DNA of 64,000 bases from an uncultured Pseudomonadales bacterium (GTDB taxonomy: Bacteria; Pseudomonadota; Gammaproteobacteria; Pseudomonadales; Azotimanducaceae): positions 122,912-186,911 of the forward strand of contig CALIKQ010000003.1 in assembly GCA_938017975.1 (NCBI GenBank), in the 5' to 3' direction. The position numbers and the translations under genes are program-made. The notes beneath the pieces were generated by a model, which saw nothing but the letters and a program-made list of their open reading frames with translations, did no database searches and was not told where the DNA came from. Position 1 is the first letter of the stretch. Each line of letters begins with the position of its first letter. Shown one piece after another: positions 36,023 through 44,984 of this stretch.

Positions 36023-37687
36023 ATGGACCTCATCATAAAAAACGGCACCATCGCAGACGGGACTGGGGCACCAAGATTCGTCGCAGATATCGGTATCACG
36101 AACCATCGAATCAGTCATATCGGCGAACTGACTGAGGGCGCGCAGCAAGGCGCTGAAGAGATCGATGCTACGGGCAAAATTGTCAGCCCAGGCTTCATTG
36201 ATCCACATACTCATTTTGATGCCCAATTGCTTTGGGATGGTGCTGCAAAGCCTGCCATCGAACACGGGGTCACGACGATCGTGCCAGGTAATTGTTCTTT
36301 ATCCCTTGCGCCGCTCAAGGCAGAGCACAGAATGAAGTTAGTTGGCATGTTCAATCAGATCGAAGAAATGCCGCATAAAGCTTTTTCTGAGGGCGTGACC
36401 TGGGATTGGGAAACCTTTGATGAGTACATCACCCGAATTCAGCGTGATCTCACGATTAACGTCGCACCGCTGGCAGGCCACAGCCTACTGAGACTCTGGG
36501 TAATGGGTAACGATGCAATGGCCAGAGTCGCGACGCTCGAAGAAATCAACGCCATGTGCAAGTTGCTCGAACAGTGCATCATTGCCGGCGCGACGGGTTT
36601 GTCCACAAGTTTTGTTGACATGGACGAACGACTACAGCCTGTTCCAAGTCGTTACGCCTGCACGGAGGAACTCGATGCACTGTGTAGCGTGCTCGGTCAG
36701 CATCAGAAGATACTGCAGGTCGTCCATGAGTTCTACGACACTGACTTGACCTTGGCCAGAGTCGATCAATTGGCCGATCTCAGTCTCAAACACAACATCA
36801 CAACCACACTGTCACCGCTTTTTTTGAATGCTGACAATGCTCGGGGGGTCGAACAAATTATGGCGCGTGTCGATGAACAGATGGCGCGCGGCGCACGGGT
36901 CTGGCCACAAGTTCAAACGCGTCCTATCGACATTAGCTTTTGCTTCGAAGTCCCGAGCTTACTGTTTATGCGTCTGCCGACTTGGTATGCGCTGATGCGT
37001 TTCAGTAATAAAGAGCAAATCATTTCAGCTTTTGAGGACCCGGAGCGCAGAGCCGCACTTGTGAGTGAGGCTCAGTCGATGATGCCGCTCTGGTCGGCGC
37101 TGGTGCTTCGGAGAGTAGAGACAGCGGACAATCTCCCACTCGTTGGAATGACCCTCGAGGCGATCGGCGCCGCCCGCGGAAAAAATGCCCTTGAAACCAT
37201 GATCGATCTTTCTCTTGAAGAACGTCTTGGAGCACATTTCCTTGCTGCCAACATGGGCCACAACGATGACCATGCCGTTGGAGAACTGTTGCGTCACCCC
37301 AACGTCATGATCGGCGCAAGCGATGGCGGCGCCCACATTCTGTCATTCTCAACCTACGGAGATACGGGATACTTATTTTCTAAGTTTGTTCGAGACTGTA
37401 ACGCGCTGAGCCTTGAATTGGCCATCAAAAAAATAACTGCTGATACTGCAAATATATGGGGCATTAAAGAACGAGGTGAAATCAAGGTCGGAAACATCGC
37501 CGACATCACAATCTTCGACCCTGCCAACATCGATCGCGGTGAAGAGCACTATGTTCAGGACGTCCCCGGCGATGGATACCGCTATGTGCGGGATGCACTA
37601 GGCGTTGATCAGGTTCTGATTCACGGCAAATTAGCGTTTAGCCAAAGTGACGGCTACACAGATACACCATGCGGGCAGATTGTTTGA
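36023..37687 (+). CDS. D-aminoacylase-type amidohydrolase
   Basis: 554 residues. Amidohydrolase-superfamily TIM barrel with a composite beta domain. DLIIKNGTIADGTGAPRF opens it, PGFIDPHTHFDAQLLWD (about 55-71) holds the HxH metal ligands, then GNCSLSLAPL, a His in VVHEFYD, and IGASDGGAHILSF with the conserved Asp. This is the N-acyl-D-amino-acid deacylase group; related enzymes take N-acyl-D-Asp or D-Glu, and others have quite different amide substrates. AAGGCGAG precedes the ATG. The 471-base gap after it separates it from the FAD operon. Confidence 0.88.
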   Translation: MDLIIKNGTIADGTGAPRFVADIGITNHRISHIGELTEGAQQGAEEIDATGKIVSPGFIDPHTHFDAQLLWDGAAKPAIEHGVTTIVPGNCSLSLAPLKAEHRMKLVGMFNQIEEMPHKAFSEGVTWDWETFDEYITRIQRDLTINVAPLAGHSLLRLWVMGNDAMARVATLEEINAMCKLLEQCIIAGATGLSTSFVDMDERLQPVPSRYACTEELDALCSVLGQHQKILQVVHEFYDTDLTLARVDQLADLSLKHNITTTLSPLFLNADNARGVEQIMARVDEQMARGARVWPQVQTRPIDISFCFEVPSLLFMRLPTWYALMRFSNKEQIISAFEDPERRAALVSEAQSMMPLWSALVLRRVETADNLPLVGMTLEAIGAARGKNALETMIDLSLEERLGAHFLAANMGHNDDHAVGELLRHPNVMIGASDGGAHILSFSTYGDTGYLFSKFVRDCNALSLELAIKKITADTANIWGIKERGEIKVGNIADITIFDPANIDRGEEHYVQDVPGDGYRYVRDALGVDQVLIHGKLAFSQSDGYTDTPCGQIV

Positions 37688-38158
37688 TCCGACGGCTGGT
37701 TCAGCGCGGGTTCATACCGGTGACCCTATTGACACCGCACTTTTTGGGTCACTGTTAGTCCCGCAGTAAAAACCAGCTAGGTTTCGATCATGTGGCGGGC
37801 CTCTTGAGACATCTTTGAAACTCGGGCATCCAAAACTGAAAAGATTAGGACGGGTGCACTCACCCCAGCGTTTTGATTTGTCCCGACTGTCCTTGCATGG
37901 CTCTTGCTGTCGCCAAAGATATTTAAACGCCCGAAGCCCTTGCCGTGAGAAGTTGCTTATTCCAATGAATGAGACTTTCTGACAAATCGCAGGGCCGTGA
38001 ATACGGACCCTTTCGCGCGTTTGCCTCAGGGCCAGACCAGGCAGCTGACACGACTCTGCCTATTTTGCTAGACTCCGAACAAGTTTCTTCCCATATCCTG
38101 GGAATGCAACAAGCAACTTGTAAACAGCCTCAATTCCAACACTGATTGACGATAAACG
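37688..38158. other. 471-base intergenic region with no gene seen
   Basis: Neither strand holds a plausible coding frame. A loose inverted repeat (GTGACCC at 37720-37726 with GGGTCAC at 37746-37752, loop 19) follows the amidohydrolase gene and could be a weak terminator. The right end must carry the promoter of the FAD/nitroreductase/dioxygenase operon, which I could not place. A degraded gene or a small RNA cannot be excluded. Confidence 0.5.
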
Positions 38159-39673
38159 ATGCTAGAACCCAACCAATCTAAGAACATTGCCATTGTCGGC
38201 GCAGGTATCTGCGGTCTTTGCTGCGGACTTGCACTTGCCAAGCAAGGCCATCAGGTCACTCTCTTTGAGCGCGATGATGCCATGCCAGAGGGCGATCCCG
38301 ACGAAGTCTTCTTCGACTGGGCGCGCCGCGGTGCCTCACAATTTCGGCATCCTCACGCATTCCTTGCGGTGATGAGCAATTTATTGATCGATCAATTTCC
38401 GGATTTAATCGAGGAATTCTGGCGAGTCGGCGCCCGAAAAGTCGGCTTTGAAGAAATGTTGCCGCCCAACCTGCAAGATACGTACGCCCCCAGCGCCGAG
38501 GATTCCCGCCTGTGGCTGATGATGTGTCGCCGCGCAACCATGGAAATGGTGTTGAGGCAGTACGCGCTAAAGCAGATCAACCTAACGATCAAATCAGGCA
38601 TCCGTGTCAATGCAATGATCACCGACATGGTCGATCAACAGTTACAAATCACGGGATTGATGGTACAGCCCAGGCAAGGTCAAGAACTGCCCAGTGCGGT
38701 CTATGCAGACATTGTGATAGACGCGGCCGGTCGGGGCAGCCCATTTAAGTCTTGGTTTAGAGCACTCAATCTCAATATCAAAACCGAATCCCACGATGCT
38801 GAAATCGTCTACTACACGCGGCACTATAAGCTGAAGTCTCCGTTCCAAGAACCTAAGCGAGACCCTAATGTACGCTCTGCCGGTGATCTCGGATATCTGA
38901 AATATGGCGTCTTCCCGGGTTCCAACGGACACTTCGCCATCATTTTATGCGTCCCGTGTGATGATTTTATTTTGCGAGAGGCTGTTAAGAGTAATGAAAC
39001 TTTTGACGCGATCTGCCTCAGCATTCCCGGTCTGATTCCTTGGCTTGGTGACGGTAAAGCAGAGCCCACAACAGCCTCATTTGGGATGGGGAACATTAAG
39101 GCAGTTTGGAACGAGTTTAATGGTCCTCAAGGCCCCTTATTGCTCAATTACTTCGCGGTCGGCGACGCTGCAGTGAGAACGAATCCGCTCTATGGTCGGG
39201 GCTGCAGTACTGGAGCCATTCACAGCAAAATACTCACCGACGTCCTACTGAAATACGATGACCCAAAAGCCGCGGCCCTTCATTTCGAGAAGGAAACTCA
39301 CAAGCAACTCCGTCCGATCTGGCAGGCCAGTCTGGATGAGGATCGTGCGGGTATCAAACGTGCTCGAGCCATTTTAAACCCCGATCATCCAAGCCATCGT
39401 CAAACGCTGAAGAAACGTTTCTCAAGAGCTTTTGGCGATGCTCTAACCAGAGCCTCGCAGCAACATATACGGGTCTTCAGAGGCGCTTTTAGGACCTTCA
39501 ACCTGATGGAGTCTCCTGGGGAGTTCCTCAAAGACCGACGCACACAAATATTGATTTTTTGGACACTTCTGCGGCATGGATGGAAAAAAGCACCCGCCCG
39601 TGTCGTCGAAGGCCCGATGAGACAAGATCTGATCGACACTGTTGATGCAGTGCCCCAACAGGCCGCAGCTTAG
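38159..39673 (+). CDS. FAD-dependent oxidoreductase/monooxygenase
   Basis: 504 residues. NIAIVGAGICGLCCGLALAKQGHQVTLFERDD-type text (about 9-40) is the dinucleotide fold for FAD; VIDAAGRGSP (about 187) and YFAVGDAAVRTNPLYGRGCSTG (about 336-357) are the second and third flavin-contact motifs of the aromatic hydroxylase/geranylgeranyl-reductase superfamily. The cargo site is unlike p-hydroxybenzoate hydroxylase, so the substrate is unknown. No membrane segment. It is first in a three-gene run with a nitroreductase (24 bases away) and a 2-oxoglutarate dioxygenase. Confidence 0.8.
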   Translation: MLEPNQSKNIAIVGAGICGLCCGLALAKQGHQVTLFERDDAMPEGDPDEVFFDWARRGASQFRHPHAFLAVMSNLLIDQFPDLIEEFWRVGARKVGFEEMLPPNLQDTYAPSAEDSRLWLMMCRRATMEMVLRQYALKQINLTIKSGIRVNAMITDMVDQQLQITGLMVQPRQGQELPSAVYADIVIDAAGRGSPFKSWFRALNLNIKTESHDAEIVYYTRHYKLKSPFQEPKRDPNVRSAGDLGYLKYGVFPGSNGHFAIILCVPCDDFILREAVKSNETFDAICLSIPGLIPWLGDGKAEPTTASFGMGNIKAVWNEFNGPQGPLLLNYFAVGDAAVRTNPLYGRGCSTGAIHSKILTDVLLKYDDPKAAALHFEKETHKQLRPIWQASLDEDRAGIKRARAILNPDHPSHRQTLKKRFSRAFGDALTRASQQHIRVFRGAFRTFNLMESPGEFLKDRRTQILIFWTLLRHGWKKAPARVVEGPMRQDLIDTVDAVPQQAAA

Positions 39674-39696
39674 ATGTTCATCAAAGATCGCTTGTC

Positions 39697-40392
39697 ATGA
39701 CAGCATCCACGCCGCCTCCAATCGATCCGAGCCTTCACCAAAACCCGGAGCTCTTTCCAGATTTCTTTAGGCACGTCGGACAAGTGCGTGCAATTCGAAG
39801 ACTGAGGCCCGACCCAGTTCCGGGCGAGATGATCGAGCAAATTCTGGAAGCGGGTGTGCAAGCCCCTTCCGGCCAAAATCAACAACCTTGGAAATTCCTA
39901 GTACTGCAGGACAAGCCCTCAAAAAGATGGTTTGCCGATCACTACGGCGCAGCAATGGAGAATCGTTTTGGACTAAGCCGAGATCCAAGCAAGCGATCCA
40001 CAAAAAAAATCGGCCGGCAATTGCGAGCAATGTTCTATCAAATCGATCACCTCCATGAGGCACCCCTGATCTTACTGGTCTGCGGTGAGCGAGACTGGCC
40101 GTTTAAAGTGCCCGAATCTGAGCGAGTGGGTTTGGCACCACCCAACTATGGCGCGATCTATCCCTGTGTTCAGAATATTTTACTTGCTTGTCGCGCTTTG
40201 GGCCTCGGCGCTGCTCTGACAACCATGCATCAGGTCTTTGACGAGGCGTTGTCTGCGCATTTTAGCATCCCGCAGGAGTATGGCGTTGTGGTTGCGATTC
40301 CCATTGGGTTTCCTCTAGGGCGACTCGGTCCGGTGACACGAGAGCCGGCTAAGGACCACACTTTTTTTAACCGATGGGGAGCGCAAGAGTGA
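39697..40392 (+). CDS. Nitroreductase-family protein
   Basis: 231 residues. FMN-dependent nitroreductase fold: RAIRRLRPDPVPGEMIEQIL and APSGQNQQPWKFLVL (about 55-69) bind FMN, and NILLACRALGLGAALTTMHQ is the conserved core helix. The family includes quinone, enone and nitro reductases, and also the dehydro-F420-0 reductase fused in actinobacterial FbiB. Which applies here is unknown; its position inside an oxygenase operon favours substrate reduction. The stop overlaps the next start as GTGA. Confidence 0.85.
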   Translation: MTASTPPPIDPSLHQNPELFPDFFRHVGQVRAIRRLRPDPVPGEMIEQILEAGVQAPSGQNQQPWKFLVLQDKPSKRWFADHYGAAMENRFGLSRDPSKRSTKKIGRQLRAMFYQIDHLHEAPLILLVCGERDWPFKVPESERVGLAPPNYGAIYPCVQNILLACRALGLGAALTTMHQVFDEALSAHFSIPQEYGVVVAIPIGFPLGRLGPVTREPAKDHTFFNRWGAQE

Positions 40393-41237
40393 AGGTTACC
40401 CCCATCACGCCGGACCTTGGGGCGGAGATCAGCGATATCGATTTAAGCCAATCGCTCAGCCCTGACCTGTTCCAAGCCCTTCAAACCGCATTTAATCGTC
40501 ATCATGTTTTGGTGTTTCGCGACCAAGCGCTAACCCGAGATCAGCATAAGGATTTTGCCCGACAATTTGGCCCCATCCATATCCATCCCTCGAAAAAACA
40601 ACTGAGCACCAAAGACGATCCCGAAATATTTTTGATCGACATAAAACCGGATGCCAAGCAGAGTAACGGCGAGACCTGGCACGCCGACATCACCTGTGAA
40701 GAAATACCGCCCTACGCATCGATGCTTTACCTAACTCAGCTGCCAGAAAATGGGGGTGGCGACACTCTGTTCGCCAATATGCAAGCCGCCTACGCAGAGC
40801 TATCGAGCGATCTACAGGTTTATCTACGAACCAAGCGAGCGCTTCACGACGGTGAAATCGACCTAGCCCGCTATGGTATCCGGCTCAAAGGCAACCAAAC
40901 TTATCCCGCAAATAGCCATCCCGTCGTGATTGCACATCCAAAAACAGGCATGCCGACGCTTTACGTAAATGAGGGCTTCACTTCGCATCTTTTAGGTGTT
41001 CCTCGATTCGAAAGCGATTTGATTTTATCGGGGCTTTTTAATCGCCTCGAGACCAATCCGCGCCACCAATGCCGCATTCGATGGACACCCAACATGATGA
41101 CCCTTTGGGACAACTATAGCGTCCAGCACCAAGCCATCTTTGACTACGCAGGCTTTGCGCGCTATGGCGAAAGAATTACGATCGCAGCGACAACCCCTCC
41201 TCAAGCCTTCACCCGCACCTCGATGGACCAAGCCTAA
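40389..41237 (+). CDS. TauD/TfdA-family 2-oxoglutarate dioxygenase
   Basis: 282 residues from GTG at 40389-40391, which overlaps the nitroreductase stop and has GGGGAG seven bases before it; an in-frame ATG at 40374 is the alternative. Iron ligands: His and Asp in GETWHADITCEE, distal His in NYSVQHQAIFDYAGFARYGERITI, with the following Arg for 2-oxoglutarate. The N-terminal ITPDLGAEISDIDLSQ is classical TauD. Probable job: hydroxylation of a small acid as part of the three-gene oxidative operon. It converges on the carboxylesterase gene. Confidence 0.9.
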   Translation: MKVTPITPDLGAEISDIDLSQSLSPDLFQALQTAFNRHHVLVFRDQALTRDQHKDFARQFGPIHIHPSKKQLSTKDDPEIFLIDIKPDAKQSNGETWHADITCEEIPPYASMLYLTQLPENGGGDTLFANMQAAYAELSSDLQVYLRTKRALHDGEIDLARYGIRLKGNQTYPANSHPVVIAHPKTGMPTLYVNEGFTSHLLGVPRFESDLILSGLFNRLETNPRHQCRIRWTPNMMTLWDNYSVQHQAIFDYAGFARYGERITIAATTPPQAFTRTSMDQA

Positions 41238-41264
41238 CAATCTCAATCCAAGTTCTAAGAATGG

Positions 41265-42731
41265 TCATCCTGTACTGGCAACAATCCTCGCTCGGTAGCG
41301 CTGCTCGATCCAATCAAGTCGCTGGTCAATCTCCCCTTGAACTAGGCTGGACGCCGCACCAACTCGATGCCAAGAACCTCCCGCGCTCAGCGGTCTCCAA
41401 TCCTCTTCGTCCTCGACAACGACTGATGGATAGCCGGATTGCGCAAAGGATATCCAAGCATTTCGAATGTGTTGTCCCAAACGCGCCTCAGCAGATCCGG
41501 GATGGAGGACGGCACTTTCAAACATTAAAAAGGCGTCGAACCCATGAGGGCTCCCTAGTTTCTCAGGGAAACCAGGGGGCATCACATCAAGATAGTAGAG
41601 AAAAGCATCTCTGCCCGCATTGGACACCGCATTTGCTAACAGAGCGGCTGACAACAAATATCGCTCGTCTCCAAAAACGCGCTGAATGCCGCGCATGGCA
41701 TCCTCTTCAAGATCATCGCCATAAAGACGACGCCACTGCGAACTAAAATCATCGAGAACCGAAGCATAAACCGTCGGATCCAACTGATAACTGGGCATCA
41801 CAGAACCATCAAAACTATTTGCGCCCGTAAGATAAGGGATCGACAACATAAGCCCCTGCTCAAAGAGGATGCCCGGCTCCTCTCGAACGTGGTACCCATC
41901 GACAATGGGCAACTGAAAGCCTCGCTGCCCAGTCACCAACGTCTCCGGAGCAATGTTCATCAATGACGAGAGGTCTGGTTCTTTCAATCCCGAACGCTCA
42001 AAGACTGCGGCCGTGCTTTCTTCTGCAGACTGACTTGGGCGATGTAGGATGTCGAGCGGATCACCCTTCCCGGGATGCGCTCTGAGCAAGGGCCATGTGC
42101 CGTAACCGCTCTGCGCAATCGCCTTATGAAAAAGGCCGTCGGCGCTCGGTATCGTCATGAGCAAGTTCACCGCAGCGCCTCCGGCGGAGACGCCAAAAAT
42201 TGTGACATTCGAGGGATTGCCACCGAATTGCTGAATATTATCTTGGACCCAGCGTAACGCCTGCAAAAGGTCCAACAACCCAAAATTTGCCCCTGGGTCC
42301 TCGATTAAAGGGTGAGAAGCAAATCCGAGCACGCCCAATCGATAGTTTGGAGCGACGAGCACGACTCCTGCTTGAGCGAAAACCGAACCTCTGACGCGAT
42401 TTGAGCCTTGGCAGAAGCCCCCACCGTGTATCCAGACCATCACAGGCGCCGAAGTCGCAGTGGTTGGTGTCCAAACATTCAGGTTTAAACAAGCTTCTGA
42501 CATTTCCAAGCCGGTCTGGTCAGGCTCGAGCGCTTGAGGTGCTATGGGACCGAATTTTTCTGCGGGGACCACGTCAGTTCCAGGTGGGACTGCCTTTGGC
42601 GCACACCAACGCCGGGCTCCAATTGGTTGCTCAGCATATGGGATACCGCAAAAGCGGCGATACCCTTCTCTGCTGACCCCAGATATTGTGCCTTGACTCA
42701 ATTGCACCTGCGCTTGGTCGTCCTTGGTCAC
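41265..42731 (-). CDS. Type-B carboxylesterase
   Basis: 488 residues, alpha/beta-hydrolase of the carboxylesterase/cholinesterase family. GIPYAEQPIGARRW near the N-terminus, PVMVWIHGGGFCQGSN (oxyanion hole, about 100-116) and NVTIFGVSAGGAAVNLL, whose Ser is the nucleophile (GVSAG instead of the common GESAG), are seen; GSPHGFDAFLMF probably holds the catalytic His. The acid residue is less clear. No signal peptide, so it is likely cytoplasmic and hydrolyses small esters. It lies downstream of the HiPIP gene region with its own start spacing of 89 bases. Confidence 0.85.
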   Translation of the reverse strand: MTKDDQAQVQLSQGTISGVSREGYRRFCGIPYAEQPIGARRWCAPKAVPPGTDVVPAEKFGPIAPQALEPDQTGLEMSEACLNLNVWTPTTATSAPVMVWIHGGGFCQGSNRVRGSVFAQAGVVLVAPNYRLGVLGFASHPLIEDPGANFGLLDLLQALRWVQDNIQQFGGNPSNVTIFGVSAGGAAVNLLMTIPSADGLFHKAIAQSGYGTWPLLRAHPGKGDPLDILHRPSQSAEESTAAVFERSGLKEPDLSSLMNIAPETLVTGQRGFQLPIVDGYHVREEPGILFEQGLMLSIPYLTGANSFDGSVMPSYQLDPTVYASVLDDFSSQWRRLYGDDLEEDAMRGIQRVFGDERYLLSAALLANAVSNAGRDAFLYYLDVMPPGFPEKLGSPHGFDAFLMFESAVLHPGSAEARLGQHIRNAWISFAQSGYPSVVVEDEEDWRPLSAGGSWHRVGAASSLVQGEIDQRLDWIEQRYRARIVASTG

Positions 42732-42820
42732 TGCACCCCCTAGCCTACGCCCTAGCTTCCGAGCTGCGGTTCAGTTTCAGGGATATCATCAGCCGCAAAG
42801 CACATTAGACCCATCAAAAG

Positions 42821-43141
42821 TCAGGCCATCGGCACCCAACCTGCGCACCACCCTGGGCCAGCCACCAAACGGTTTTGGAACAACAAACAGGGCGCGAAGT
42901 CCCCCTCGGCCTTGGCAGTAATGTAGAACCGGCAGTTACTACACAATTGATCCGCGGCTGCTACACCCATTTTATCTGCTCGTTTCGCCGTCGTTGCGTC
43001 TTCGACATAGCGCAACGCTTTCGCCGCAGGGTCATCCATCGGTACCTTGCCAGCTGCCAGCGCCTCTAAGTTCATCGCAGGTATCAAGGGCAATACAGCG
43101 AGTGCGCTTGAGCGCTTTAAGAATTCTCGACGTGTTGTCAT
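42821..43141 (-). CDS. High-potential iron-sulfur protein (HiPIP), Tat-exported
   Basis: 106 residues. The precursor begins TTRREFLKRSSALAVLPLIPA, a twin-arginine signal, followed by a short mature domain with the four [4Fe-4S] ligands C67, C70, C85 and C99 (CSNC, FAPCLLF, GWCAGW), spaced as in HiPIPs. HiPIPs carry electrons in the periplasm between the bc1 complex and terminal oxidases or photosynthetic reaction centres; here respiratory electron transport is the safe inference. It is alone, with a 230-base upstream gap and no oxidase genes around. Confidence 0.9.
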   Translation of the reverse strand: MTTRREFLKRSSALAVLPLIPAMNLEALAAGKVPMDDPAAKALRYVEDATTAKRADKMGVAAADQLCSNCRFYITAKAEGDFAPCLLFQNRLVAGPGWCAGWVPMA

Positions 43142-43371
43142 AGCTTTTCTCTCATATCTAAAGGGTGAATGTTACCGCTCTACTGCCGGTTATTCGAGGG
43201 AAAACACGCTCTGGCTTGGTAGAGCTCGCTAGCAGTCAAATGTCTATGCCTTCGCATTCAGCACATCAATGAGCCGGAACTCATTCTATGCGCCGCTACC
43301 AACGTATCAACCAATATCATCTAGTCACGGGGAATAACCGCGAGAGCGATCAGCGACTTCGAGTTGGGAGA

Positions 43372-44517
43372 CTAACGCGTGGCACTTGAGCCCATAATGA
43401 CCGTGCCACTCGCAGCGAACATGCCACCAACGCCATGGCAGACCGAGACATCAACGGCATCGACTTGCGCTGCAGCCGTCCCTCGGACCTGGCGGACGCT
43501 CTCTTGAAGGGCATACATTCCGTACATTCCTGAATGCATATAACTGAGGCCACCGCCATTGGTATTCATCGGTAAACGACCTCCGGGAAGGGTATTGCCC
43601 TCCGCAATGAAAGCACCGGCCTCACCCCGCCCACAAAAGCCCAAGTCCTCCAGACCGTAAAGCGGAAGATGCGCGAATGCATCGTAGATCATGAGGTGAT
43701 CTACCGCTCCGTGATCGATGCCGGCCTCCGAGAAAGCGCGAGCGCCTGACACTTTAAAGGCCTTAGAAGTCGTAAGATCCGCCATCTGGCTTATCATAGG
43801 CGTCTCTGTGCTTTCACCTGTCCCTAAGATATAAACCGGTTTATGGGGAAAATCTTCAGCCCGGTCAGCAGCAACCAATATCAGTGCGCCGCCACCATCG
43901 GTAACTAAGCAGCACTGAGAACGCGTAAAGGGATAGGCAATCATTCGATCGTTGAGCACCTCATCCACTGTTATAGGTGTCTTCAGAGTCGCCCGAGGAT
44001 TTTTCCCTGCCCATTGCCGTTGGCTAACCGCCACAGAAGCCATCTCAGCCAGGGTGGTCCCTGTCTCTTTCAAAAACCTCAGTACTGGCAGCGTGAAAAT
44101 TGTCGTCGGCCCCATACCGCCATAAGGTGATTCAAACTGTCCTTGCAGCGAGGATGCTGCACTCACGCGACCTCCTCGACCAACATTAGATCGACCGCTC
44201 TCACCATGCGTAATCAGAACACAGCGGCACAAGCCCGATTCAATCGCCGCGACTGCATGACGCACGTGCAACATAAAGCTGCAGCCTCCAACGGCGGTTC
44301 CATCGACCCAATTGGGCGTAATACCTAGGTAATGTGCAACCCCCGTGGGCGATTCCCCAGCTGTCGCGACACCATCGATATCAGAGATACCCAGTCCTGC
44401 ATCCGCCAGTGCATTGAGAGCTGCGTCTGCATGCAGCTGAATCTGGCTCATATGCGGAATTCGGCCAAGCTCTGTGGTCTCCGCAGCGCCAACAATTGCG
44501 ACTTCACCGCGGCTCAT
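43372..44517 (-). CDS. SCP2/thiolase-like protein
   Basis: 381 residues, thiolase superfamily, lipid-transfer (SCP2) type. EVAIVGAAETTELGRIP, VGGCSFMLHVRHAVAAI, TNGGGLSYMHSGMYGMYALQESV and VSVCHGVGGMFAASG trace the fold. It overlaps the DUF35 gene (ATGA). Thiolase-like/DUF35 pairs include true thiolases and the Ltp2-type retro-aldolases of steroid side-chain cleavage, which need the DUF35 partner; both are possible here. It is the last gene of the formamidase-kynU-DUF35-thiolase run. Confidence 0.85.
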   Translation of the reverse strand: MSRGEVAIVGAAETTELGRIPHMSQIQLHADAALNALADAGLGISDIDGVATAGESPTGVAHYLGITPNWVDGTAVGGCSFMLHVRHAVAAIESGLCRCVLITHGESGRSNVGRGGRVSAASSLQGQFESPYGGMGPTTIFTLPVLRFLKETGTTLAEMASVAVSQRQWAGKNPRATLKTPITVDEVLNDRMIAYPFTRSQCCLVTDGGGALILVAADRAEDFPHKPVYILGTGESTETPMISQMADLTTSKAFKVSGARAFSEAGIDHGAVDHLMIYDAFAHLPLYGLEDLGFCGRGEAGAFIAEGNTLPGGRLPMNTNGGGLSYMHSGMYGMYALQESVRQVRGTAAAQVDAVDVSVCHGVGGMFAASGTVIMGSSATR

Positions 44518-44936
44518 GATCTGCTCCCTCTGGGTTCAAAGTAGGGCAAAACGATGTCATCAGATAAAGGCTGAAGTGTCACTTGAAGCGGCATATCTAG
44601 TATCAGGGCATCGGGGGTTTGTTCAATGTTCAAGAGGTTCGACATCATTCGTACACCCTCCTCAAGTTCCACCAACGCGATCGCGTAGGGACCATCGAAA
44701 GCAGGATGCGGCCTCTGATTGATGACATAACTGGCAAGACTCCCACGACCGCTGGCACAGACAATTTCTATGGCGCGGCTCGCGCAGGTCGGGCAAAAGG
44801 GTCGAGGAGGAAAATAGGTGGTCTGACAGTCGATGCACTGCTGTAAACGCAGTTCGCCCACCAGGGTACCGGCCCAAAAATGTTCCGTCTCGGGAGTGGG
44901 CACGGGAACTGGAACTTGGGTAAAATCGATTCGCAC
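44514..44936 (-). CDS. DUF35 OB-fold / zinc-ribbon protein
   Basis: 140 residues. A rubredoxin-like zinc ribbon, CIDCQTTYFPPRPFCPTC (about 35-52), precedes an OB-fold acyl-CoA-binding domain (about 60-135: GRGSLASYVI, FDGPYAIALVELEEGVRMMSN). DUF35 proteins partner thiolase-like enzymes and are needed for their activity or stability. The four-base overlap with the thiolase gene fits a complex. The start is 48 bases after kynU. Confidence 0.88.
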   Translation of the reverse strand: MRIDFTQVPVPVPTPETEHFWAGTLVGELRLQQCIDCQTTYFPPRPFCPTCASRAIEIVCASGRGSLASYVINQRPHPAFDGPYAIALVELEEGVRMMSNLLNIEQTPDALILDMPLQVTLQPLSDDIVLPYFEPRGSRS

Positions 44937-44984
44937 AACGCAGGTCCTCTTATGGCGCTAATAGAGCTGGAGCCATTGATCCTA

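Noticed and set aside
37688..38158. tRNA or riboswitch in the 471-base gap
   Set aside because: No cloverleaf-like T-loop with matching acceptor arms, and no known riboswitch core seen by eye.
41261..41746. 161-codon frame opposite the end of the carboxylesterase
   Set aside because: Shadow frame; the composition is biased and no motif is present.
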